Part shown: piece after piece, positions 34,762 to 41,714 of the stretch
Position numbering within the stretch: position 1 is the first letter of the stretch
Layout of the letters: every line of letters begins with the position of its first letter
From: UBA1124 sp963933095
GTDB lineage: Bacteria > Pseudomonadota > Gammaproteobacteria > Pseudomonadales > Cellvibrionaceae
Length of the DNA stretch: 41,714 bases
NCBI GenBank assembly: GCA_963933095.1
Contig: CAWVSV010000007.1
Span: 1-41,714, forward strand
Direction: 5' to 3'
Notes under the pieces: generated by a model
The model's input: only the letters and a program-made list of their open reading frames with translations
Databases searched by the model: none
What the model was told of the DNA's origin: nothing
Position numbers and translations under genes: made by a program

Positions 34762-36162
34762 CTAAAGAAGCGGCACAGCCAACAAAATAACGGCATCGCG
34801 CGCGCCCGAAGCAACAACCAGAGGTGCGCCTACAAATAGCGCCGGGCCCACTAGAAATGCACGCCCTAAACTCAAAGGTTCGCCAGCTATAATAAGATCG
34901 CCCACAACCGGCATAAATAATGCGTAAGCACTGTTCGCGACCACACCACTCAAATCGTATTTACTCTCAACCGCAAGTGTAACCCTCAATACTTCAAAGT
35001 CGTCAAAGCTAACAACCTGCTCGATACAACAACCATCTTTCTCGTCAATCAGCAGCAAGGGCTCAGACTCAGGCTCCTGTAACGACATCAACTGCAATGC
35101 TCGCTCGGTGTCCCAATGTGATTGGGTCAACACCTTCTGCCCAAATGACAATATTTTCCGCTCATATACTGGCGTCTGAAATTCTACAGTTCGAACACCA
35201 TGCTGCAATGCATGCGGAGTAAAACATGGCACCTTGACCACATCCCCCAACTGCAGTGGCTTCATAGCTGTAAACAATTCCATAGCGCGCCGAAGCATCA
35301 ATTCGCGCTCCTGCAATGTAATAGGCAAAAGCCCATGCCATGACTTTAAGGTTTGAGCGCCCAGTGGTTCATTCAGACCAAAACCCGCCTGCTCTCGCTG
35401 CCGGTCAAAACGGATATCGATTTCACGCCGCACCAATTCATAGGCTCTAACCGCCTCGAAATAGGCCAGCTTAAAAGCCTCATCACCTAACTCTTTACGC
35501 AAGGCCTGATTGAAGCCAAAGCGAATCGCCCCATGTTTATCTGGCCAAGCCGCTTGATCCACACGAGTTACGACATAAACTTCGCGCTTCTGCTCATGCA
35601 TTTCAAAATATAGATCACCGTAAACCTCATCAGGCAGAGGATCTAACACCTTGAGTAAGCACAAGGCCTTTTCCAAGCCGCCCACAAAACGCTTTGGCGC
35701 CAACGACAATAACCACGGCAGCGGAGTCGTTAGCCCACTAACGGTGGCCTCTACCAAAGACTGCCCGCGCGCCTCAATACCGGTATACCAAATTTCCTGC
35801 CCCCAAGGCTTGGCAATAGCAATGGGTTTTAAACACAGTGGCCGAGACAAATTAATCCAAGCACTGCCGCACCCCTCAACCAGCTCTTTTAGACTTGCAG
35901 AGGTAACATCCAATGTCGATAATTGGCTTGTTGCTAGCGATGCTTCAATCACACCCGCAAACGCTTGTATTTGGTCACAAACACGAGTCAAGGATATGCA
36001 CGCTAAGAGCTCCACGCGCGGCTGTTGGGGTAAATAATACTGCTCGAATGAATAGGCAAAAATGACACTATAAGAAGTGTCTGTGCTGCAAGTAAAAGCC
36101 TCAAGGCGTTGCTCGAACTCAGCTTCTAATTCGACATCAGGTAGAGATATAGGTGTGATCAC
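34762..36162 (-). CDS. ManA-like protein (type I phosphomannose isomerase family) with an extra N-terminal domain
   Basis: 466 aa, GTG start at 36162 without a good ribosome-binding site. From about residue 117 it follows the type I phosphomannose isomerase pattern: KPWGQEIWYTG, LLKVLDPL, LYFEMHEQKREVYVV and, near the end, GDVVKVPCFTPHALQHG and TVEFQTPVYERKI. The likely metal ligands are Glu187, His189, Glu194 and the histidine of TPHAL; the usual Q-x-H is E-x-H here and the loop after it is short. The first 110 residues match nothing I recognise. The substrate may differ from mannose-6-phosphate. It lies downstream of fadA, 64 bp away, and could share its transcript. Confidence 0.6.
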   Translation of the reverse strand: MITPISLPDVELEAEFEQRLEAFTCSTDTSYSVIFAYSFEQYYLPQQPRVELLACISLTRVCDQIQAFAGVIEASLATSQLSTLDVTSASLKELVEGCGSAWINLSRPLCLKPIAIAKPWGQEIWYTGIEARGQSLVEATVSGLTTPLPWLLSLAPKRFVGGLEKALCLLKVLDPLPDEVYGDLYFEMHEQKREVYVVTRVDQAAWPDKHGAIRFGFNQALRKELGDEAFKLAYFEAVRAYELVRREIDIRFDRQREQAGFGLNEPLGAQTLKSWHGLLPITLQERELMLRRAMELFTAMKPLQLGDVVKVPCFTPHALQHGVRTVEFQTPVYERKILSFGQKVLTQSHWDTERALQLMSLQEPESEPLLLIDEKDGCCIEQVVSFDDFEVLRVTLAVESKYDLSGVVANSAYALFMPVVGDLIIAGEPLSLGRAFLVGPALFVGAPLVVASGARDAVILLAVPLL

Positions 36163-36226
36163 AGCAACTGGCTTTTATCGATTAAATGAGGTTAGTTTAT
36201 CAGATGACAGCTTGGCAGAATAAGCA

Positions 36227-37402
36227 TTAAAGTCGCTGAATAATGGTACTTATGCCCTGCCCCATGCCAATGCACATAGTAGCAAGCCCGTAAGTACCGC
36301 TTTTTTGTTTTAATACCGATAACAAGGTGCCGACAATGCGTACCCCCGAACAGCCAAACGGGTGCCCTAAAGCAATAGCGCCACCGTTAAGATTGACCTT
36401 CTTATCAAGATCATCCAGCAATTTCATACCCTTTAATATTGACAGCGCCTGCGCCGCAAAAGCCTCATTCAACTCAACACAATCGATATCGTCCATATCT
36501 AGGCCAGCTGAATGCAAGGCTTTTTGAGTCGCGGGCACCGGTCCATAGCCCATAATTGACGGCTCTACCCCGGCAAGGCCAAGCGAAACCACTTTAGCCA
36601 ATGGCTTAAAGCCCAGTTCTTGCGCCTTTTGAGCCGACATAACTAACATAACAGAGGCTCCATCGGACAGCTGTGATGAGCTGCCAGCGGTTACTTTGCC
36701 ATTTTTAGGATCGAATATCGGTTTTAACTGCGCTAATCTATCCTCGGTAGTATCGGCGCGAATAGTCTCATCGCGCTCAATTAATTGAAGAAAACCGTCA
36801 CTGTCATGCCCCATTAAAGGGATTATCTCGCGCTCAAAACGCCCTTTATTTGTCGCCTCAGATGCCAATTGATGTGAACGCGCGGAGAATTCATCCATCT
36901 GCTGCCGAGAGATACCGTGCAAGCTTGCCAAATATTCAGCTGTCATCCCCATATTGCCCGCAGCCTTAGCCACCGAAAGACCCATTAACGGATTGGGGTT
37001 AATTGCATCATACATAGGCAAATGGCCCAAATGCTCTACACCGCCAATTAGATACACATCGCCCAAACTCGCGCCAATATTAGCCACCGCCGTATGTAAA
37101 GCTGACATCGATGAACCGCAGAGTCTATTTACAGTCTGTGCTGGCACCGAGTGCGGAATACCCGCGAGCAAGGCAGCATTTCTGGCAAGGTTAAACGCCT
37201 GCTCATCACGCTGCAGCACGCACCCCCAAATAACATCATCGATTTCGACTGGGTTGAGCGACTCATTTCTTGCTAATATCGCTCTCATTAAATCTGCCGA
37301 CATATCATCACTACGCCTATTGCGAAAGCAGCCGCTTTTAGATTTGCCCATAGGGCTGCGACCGTAATCCACAATAACTGTATCTCTAGCGGCCAAGCTC
37401 AC
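36227..37402 (-). CDS. fadA: 3-ketoacyl-CoA thiolase FadA (beta-oxidation complex beta subunit)
   Basis: 391 aa. The nucleophile Cys95 is in VNRLCGSSMSALH; the C-terminal His and Cys are in GGAIALGHPFGCSG and TMCIGMGQG (expected near 347 and 377). FadA cleaves 3-ketoacyl-CoA to acetyl-CoA and a shortened acyl-CoA, bound to FadB. The GTG start overlaps the fadB stop (GTGA), so the two subunits are translationally coupled. Confidence 0.96.
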   Translation of the reverse strand: MSLAARDTVIVDYGRSPMGKSKSGCFRNRRSDDMSADLMRAILARNESLNPVEIDDVIWGCVLQRDEQAFNLARNAALLAGIPHSVPAQTVNRLCGSSMSALHTAVANIGASLGDVYLIGGVEHLGHLPMYDAINPNPLMGLSVAKAAGNMGMTAEYLASLHGISRQQMDEFSARSHQLASEATNKGRFEREIIPLMGHDSDGFLQLIERDETIRADTTEDRLAQLKPIFDPKNGKVTAGSSSQLSDGASVMLVMSAQKAQELGFKPLAKVVSLGLAGVEPSIMGYGPVPATQKALHSAGLDMDDIDCVELNEAFAAQALSILKGMKLLDDLDKKVNLNGGAIALGHPFGCSGVRIVGTLLSVLKQKSGTYGLATMCIGMGQGISTIIQRL

Positions 37403-39588
37403 GATACACCTCCTTTATTACTGACATTGAGGTCGTGATAGCAATCATCCGCTGCTGCCATATTCCGCAAAGTATCAGTCGGTTTATACAAAGGCCCTAG
37501 CGCCGCGAAGGGATCAGCCAGCTCACAAAAGGCCCGCAGCCCGATACCATCAAGCCAGTGAAACAGACCTCCGCGAAATGCAGGGAAACCCAGACCATAC
37601 ACCAGCGCCATATCAGCCTCTGCAGGTGTAGCCACCACACCCTCTTCCAAACAGCGAACCAATTCTGTTGCCATTGGAACCATCATCCGGGTAAGAATTT
37701 CCTCATCACTAAATTCGCGTGCTGGCGACACGTGCGGCCGCAACAATTCAAACACCTCATCTGCAGGAACTTGTTCAGGTTTGCCATTTGTGCCCGAGAT
37801 ATAGTTATAAAAGCCTGCGCCCGTTTTTTGTCCCAAGCGTTTTTTCTGGTATAGCAGATCAATACAAGAGGTAAAATCACGTCCCATGCGCTCAGGATAG
37901 GCTGCTGCAATTACTTGTTCGGCATGCTCAGCAGTATCCACACCAACCACGTCCAGTAAATACGCCGGCCCCATAGGCCATCCCCAGCGCTGCATCACCT
38001 TATCGATCTGGCGATAATCAGCACCGTCGCGCACCAACATAGTAAAACCGGCAAAATACGGGAATAAAACTCGGTTGATTAAAAAGCCAGCGCAATCATT
38101 AACAACCACCACTTTTTTACCCAACTGAGTGGCGAAGGCTACTGTCTTAGCAATAGTTTCATCCGCAGATTTCTCACCGCGAATCACCTCTACTAAGGGC
38201 ATGCGATGCACCGGGTTAAAAAAGTGCATACCGCAAAACTGCTCAGGGCGCTGAAGCGACTTAGCCAACGTAGTGATTGAGATAGTAGAAGTATTGGAGG
38301 CTAATACTGCCCCTTCACACAAATACTGTTCAGCCTCAGCCAGTACCGATGCCTTCACATCGAATTTTTCAACAACTGCCTCAACGACCAAATTAGCACG
38401 AGCAATACCGGCATAGTCGAGCGTCGGCTCAATACGGTTGAGCACCTGCGCCATGGCATCAGGCGTCATACGTCCGCGTTTAACGCGATTAGAAAGAATT
38501 TTAGCGGCCTCGCTCAAACCTAAATTTAAGCCTAACTGTGCGACATCTTTCATCACTACCGGTACATTTTTCAGCGCCGCTTGGTAGGCAATACCCCCAC
38601 CCATAATACCCGCCCCCAAAATACCAGCTCGCGTCACTGAGCAATCCGCTTGAGCAGCCAATTTTTTAGCCTTTTTAGCCATGTACTGGTCTCGCACAAA
38701 TAAAGCAACCAATGACTGCGCCACTTCGGTCTGCGCCATTTTGGCAAAACCTTCGGCCTCAATTGCCAGCGCTTGCGGACGCGACATCCTTGCCGCTTTC
38801 TGCATCGTTTTAATGGCCGCAACTGGCGCTGGGTAATGCCGCCCCGCCTGCGCGGCCACAAAAGCTTTAGATGACTCAAATGCTAGCATAGCTTCTATAT
38901 CGCAGTGCTGTAGGGGTGTGGTTTTCTGCTTACGCCGAGCAGTGTAATCAAAACGCCCGGCCACACATTCATGCAGAGTATGCAGAGCCGCGCTACGCAA
39001 TTGATCACTCGCCACCACCGCATCCAATACACCGCACTTTAAAGCCAGGTCGGACTTTTGCTCTCGGCCAGAGGCTATCCAATCCACCGCTGTATCCAGT
39101 CCGCATAGCCGCGGCAGTCTAACGGTGCCGCCCCAGCCAGGAATAATGCCCAATTTGACCTCGGGCTGTCCCAGCACAGCATCATCACTGCCTATACGAT
39201 AATCACAAGCCAGACAAAACTCCATGCCACCACCTAGGGCAAAGCCTGCAATCGCAACCACAGTAGGGCAATGCAAATCCTCAATGCGGTTAAAATTTTG
39301 ATTATTTTTGGCTAAGTGAGCAATTACGTGATCGGGACCTGCGGAAAAGACGGCGCTAAATTCAGTGATATCAGCACCGACAATAAAAGCCTTTTTAGCC
39401 GAAATAATTAACAGACCTGCTATAGCTTTATCGCTTTCAATGAGCGACAGCACTTGACCAAGCTCCGACACAGTTTGCAGGCTAAATTTATTAACTGACG
39501 CCCCCTGCAAATTAAAACAGAGCTCAACCAAACCATTGCGCAGCGATTGCAAACACAGCGTTTCACCCTGAAACAGCACTTTTGACAT
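37399..39588 (-). CDS. fadB: Fatty-acid oxidation complex alpha subunit FadB
   Basis: 729 aa, the same length as E. coli FadB. The N-terminal crotonase domain has catalytic Glu123 (AGFALGGGMEFCLACDYR) and Glu143 (GQPEVKLGIIPGWGG). The hydroxyacyl-CoA dehydrogenase part begins with the NAD-binding GILGAGIMGGGIAY near residue 325, with the catalytic histidine in MHFFNPVHRMPLVEV. It hydrates and oxidises acyl-CoA intermediates, passing them to FadA. AAGGAAGG precedes the ATG. The 150 bp upstream should contain the promoter; I saw no convincing FadR or PsrA palindrome. Confidence 0.96.
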   Translation of the reverse strand: MSKVLFQGETLCLQSLRNGLVELCFNLQGASVNKFSLQTVSELGQVLSLIESDKAIAGLLIISAKKAFIVGADITEFSAVFSAGPDHVIAHLAKNNQNFNRIEDLHCPTVVAIAGFALGGGMEFCLACDYRIGSDDAVLGQPEVKLGIIPGWGGTVRLPRLCGLDTAVDWIASGREQKSDLALKCGVLDAVVASDQLRSAALHTLHECVAGRFDYTARRKQKTTPLQHCDIEAMLAFESSKAFVAAQAGRHYPAPVAAIKTMQKAARMSRPQALAIEAEGFAKMAQTEVAQSLVALFVRDQYMAKKAKKLAAQADCSVTRAGILGAGIMGGGIAYQAALKNVPVVMKDVAQLGLNLGLSEAAKILSNRVKRGRMTPDAMAQVLNRIEPTLDYAGIARANLVVEAVVEKFDVKASVLAEAEQYLCEGAVLASNTSTISITTLAKSLQRPEQFCGMHFFNPVHRMPLVEVIRGEKSADETIAKTVAFATQLGKKVVVVNDCAGFLINRVLFPYFAGFTMLVRDGADYRQIDKVMQRWGWPMGPAYLLDVVGVDTAEHAEQVIAAAYPERMGRDFTSCIDLLYQKKRLGQKTGAGFYNYISGTNGKPEQVPADEVFELLRPHVSPAREFSDEEILTRMMVPMATELVRCLEEGVVATPAEADMALVYGLGFPAFRGGLFHWLDGIGLRAFCELADPFAALGPLYKPTDTLRNMAAADDCYHDLNVSNKGGVS

Positions 39589-39739
39589 GCACAGACCTTC
39601 CTTTCTAATTCGACAAATATTGATACGAATGCGATAGCAGGCAATGGTGTAAATGAAATGTCTTTTAAAAAGTTATTGCCGCCCTTGAATAAGAGTATGG
39701 CAGATATTTACAGCCTAACGGCGGAGAGTTAAGCGCGAA

Positions 39740-40228
39740 CTAAGAAAGACTGGCAAGCCACAGTGAAGCCTCGCCCACACCCTCGTTGACCAACACATAA
39801 ACGCCAAAAGGCGGCACATAGTAGGATTCACCTGGCGCCAAACGCTGACTGCCGTTAAGGCTGCGCACCAGCACCTCGCCACTAACGCAGGCGATATTAT
39901 CCCCACTCTGGGCAACCACGGCCAAATCAGTTACTGCCCCCGGCGCCAGCAGTATTGGCTGCTGCATTAATCTAGGCACTTCCAATGACAGCGATATAGA
40001 CGGTGCAAATGACAGAGAAAAGAACTCAGATAATGACAAACCCAGCCCCGACAACAGTTTTGCTAAAGACGATACCGACGGACTAACCTTGTCCTGCTCA
40101 ATAGTGGAGATGACACTATTAGTCATTCCCGCCCGTTTAGCCAATTCACGCTGGGAAAGGCCAATAAGGCTGCGCAATTGCAATATGCGCGCCCCCACAC
40201 AAGCATCGTAAAATACCGGTTTTGTCAT
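39740..40228 (-). CDS. XRE-family transcriptional regulator with C-terminal cupin domain
   Basis: The ATG at 40228 has AAGGAG about 8 nt upstream; a GTG at 40237 lies too close to that site. The 162-aa product has an N-terminal helix-turn-helix of the XRE type (LRSLIGLSQRELAKRAGMTN, then VISTIEQDKVSPSVSSL) and a C-terminal cupin (PGAVTDLAVVAQSGDN to GESYYVPPFGVYVLVNEG). Such regulators sense a small molecule through the cupin; the effector is unknown. It starts 15 bp after fabY and lies ahead of fadBA, so a role in balancing fatty-acid synthesis and breakdown is an attractive inference. No toxin gene is paired with it. Confidence 0.85.
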   Translation of the reverse strand: MTKPVFYDACVGARILQLRSLIGLSQRELAKRAGMTNSVISTIEQDKVSPSVSSLAKLLSGLGLSLSEFFSLSFAPSISLSLEVPRLMQQPILLAPGAVTDLAVVAQSGDNIACVSGEVLVRSLNGSQRLAPGESYYVPPFGVYVLVNEGVGEASLWLASLS

Positions 40229-40242
40229 TGCACTCACTCCTT

Positions 40243-41714
40243 TTAACTCATATCACCATAGGGGTTATCCATATCTAAATTAACCGGCTGGACAAAACCT
40301 GGTATTTTTATGCTGTCGGTCGAAATCTCTATCTGGGTCTCATCGATGATACCCTCACCAAAGCGATATATGGTTTGTAAATCACCTAGACTTGCTTTCA
40401 TATCGTAACCTTCAACGCAATCGCGCGTCTCTTCGCGACGCAGTAGGTAATCGGTAAAAACATCCTTACCATAACGTTTTTTAAGCATACGATCAGCCAC
40501 AGCTGGTGACAGTATCGCCGCCGTAGCATTGTTACCACCAAAACCTTTGGAGTTCAAAAAAGCCACCTCTGGCAGACACTCTGTGACATCAATATCGGTC
40601 ACGGACAACTGCAGGCGCGTGGCATGAACATCTTCGGCTACCTTGTCGATAGTTTTAATACCGGGAATAAAACCATATTTAAACACCCCTAAAGTTGCCA
40701 TCAACTGATCGGCACTGGCCGGCGCAAGAGAGTGTCCCACATAGGCCTTAACGGCGGATACTGGCCAGTTTTTTATAGCAAAAGTTTCAGCCACGACATC
40801 AAATATCTTAGATTCGGTAACACGGTTTTGCGGTGTACTGGACCCGTGAGCCTGCACAAATGAGCGCTCGCGCACTGCCTCTTCACCAACTACGGCCTTA
40901 GCCGCGGCAACTGCTTTGGCCATAGTGATGTAATTGCCTGCACCAGGAGCCGAGATAGATTTTTTATAGCCATCGGCATTAACAAATATATCCGCTACGG
41001 CGGCATGAATATCGGCACCCAGCTCCAGTGCTAACGCATCGTCCATTAGCACCACATATTGACTAGACTCGGCGATGGTAAAGCCACAATTCTCACCAAA
41101 GGGACGACTGCTGCGGCGCGGATCAGTGACACCTGCACCATCGAGCCTCGCCAGTTTATCTTCGGTCGCAAGAGCACCCATAGTGGCATAACCATCGACG
41201 ATTTCAGCGCTAATAGGCGCCTCTGCATTGCCCACTACCGCGACTCGAATGCTACCCGATTGGATATCTTCAACGGCAGCGCGCAAGTTGTAAAGAAAAG
41301 TGGCACAGGCGCCAATAGTGGCACCGGTATGACCAACCGAGCCTATGACATAAGCGTTAATAAAGTCGGCTGGCATACTATTTAGTCCCAGCGGGCACTG
41401 CTTGGTGGAAACTCGACCGCCCTTTAAACGGGATTGCAACATGCCTCCAAGGCCATCCTGATCCAGCTGACTCATAACATTGCCTGAGTAAACACCGATC
41501 TCATCAGGTTGGACACTATCGACCACTTTCTGCCATTCGACCCCCAATGAGTTAATCGCATCGGACGCCCCTACTACCGCCATCTGCAGCGCACGCGGAT
41601 GAAAACGCGCATTATAGTGATCGGCAGGATCGAAACCTGCTGGCAACTGCCCCGCCGACTTCACACTGCACTCACGATAGCTGTCGACTTTAAATTCTGA
41701 CTGGCCTTTAATTT
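40243..41714 (-). CDS. fabY: Beta-ketoacyl-ACP synthase FabY (partial, 5' end outside window)
   Basis: The frame is open beyond the GTG at 41664 to the window edge (SEFKVDSYRECSVKSAGQLP), so the true start is outside; about 490 residues are visible of roughly 630 expected. The sequence follows P. aeruginosa FabY closely as I recall it, for example EFKVDSYR, YNARFHPRALQM, and SRLKGGRVSTKQ. The catalytic Cys is in GACATFLYNL, the histidines in QAHGSSTPQNRVTES and VKAYVGHSLAPASADQ. FabY condenses acetyl-CoA with malonyl-ACP to start fatty-acid synthesis in pseudomonads, replacing FabH as main initiator. Confidence 0.92.
   Translation of the reverse strand, partial: IKGQSEFKVDSYRECSVKSAGQLPAGFDPADHYNARFHPRALQMAVVGASDAINSLGVEWQKVVDSVQPDEIGVYSGNVMSQLDQDGLGGMLQSRLKGGRVSTKQCPLGLNSMPADFINAYVIGSVGHTGATIGACATFLYNLRAAVEDIQSGSIRVAVVGNAEAPISAEIVDGYATMGALATEDKLARLDGAGVTDPRRSSRPFGENCGFTIAESSQYVVLMDDALALELGADIHAAVADIFVNADGYKKSISAPGAGNYITMAKAVAAAKAVVGEEAVRERSFVQAHGSSTPQNRVTESKIFDVVAETFAIKNWPVSAVKAYVGHSLAPASADQLMATLGVFKYGFIPGIKTIDKVAEDVHATRLQLSVTDIDVTECLPEVAFLNSKGFGGNNATAAILSPAVADRMLKKRYGKDVFTDYLLRREETRDCVEGYDMKASLGDLQTIYRFGEGIIDETQIEISTDSIKIPGFVQPVNLDMDNPYGDMS

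Noticed and set aside
39740..40228. XRE regulator as the antitoxin of a toxin-antitoxin pair
   Set aside because: It carries a full cupin sensor domain and has no small partner gene; neighbours are fabY and fadB.
1..41714. A complete mobile element, prophage or defence island
   Set aside because: No integrase, transposase, phage structural gene, restriction enzyme or paired attachment site was found; gene order is that of a stable chromosomal backbone.

Overview
The window reads as a piece of chromosome from a gammaproteobacterium of moderate GC content, most likely a marine member of the Cellvibrionales and near relatives. The evidence is the Pseudomonas-like gene order (methyltransferase-rnhA-dnaQ-fimL next to mltD; tRNA-Leu-tig-clpP-clpX-lon-hupB-ppiD; fabY near fadBA) together with a secreted protein at the left edge that joins a chitin/cellulose-binding module to a poly-serine linker, a style typical of polysaccharide-degrading Cellvibrionales. 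The taxonomic call is an inference from gene content, not from a marker gene.

Layout. 1-354 (minus) is the 5' end of a secreted CBM5/12 protein whose linker is encoded by an eight-copy hexamer repeat. 355-1897 has no recognisable gene and contains a few small structures, one resembling an IS200/IS605 end. 1898-3359 (minus) holds two overlapping genes for exported DUF1566 proteins. 3757-9816 (minus) is the System I cytochrome c maturation operon ccmABCDEFG followed by yigZ; ccmH and ccmI are not here. 9817-10396 contains the relic of an fhlB gene (C-terminal FlhB-like), a flagellar gene that neighbours ccmA in Pseudomonas. 10397-13561 (minus) is a membrane protein, sohB, msrA and a dienelactone hydrolase-family gene. 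13636-17526 (minus) is fimL, dnaQ, rnhA and a methyltransferase, divergent from mltD (17761, plus). 19815-25396 (plus) is the yejABEF peptide importer, ending at a 44-nt perfect hairpin shared with convergent ppiD.

The right third (25611-41714) is all minus strand. It is a protein quality-control block (trigger factor, ClpP, ClpX, Lon, HU, PpiD) preceded by a tRNA-Leu(UAG), and upstream of that a lipid block: fabY (fatty-acid synthesis initiation, cut by the window edge), an XRE-cupin regulator, fadB and fadA (beta-oxidation), and a ManA-like protein.

Themes: envelope and protein quality control (PpiD, SohB, MltD, MsrA, Lon, Clp), c-type cytochrome assembly, type IV pilus signalling (FimL) and fatty-acid turnover. 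I see no phage, CRISPR array, complete mobile element or defence system. The observations most worth checking are the fhlB relic, the tandem DUF1566 pair, the expandable poly-serine linker, the missing ccmH/ccmI, the inverted repeat over the hupB promoter and the two-domain ManA-like protein. Several start codons were moved from the longest reading frame to internal codons on the basis of ribosome-binding sites, overlaps and family lengths; each case is explained in its entry.
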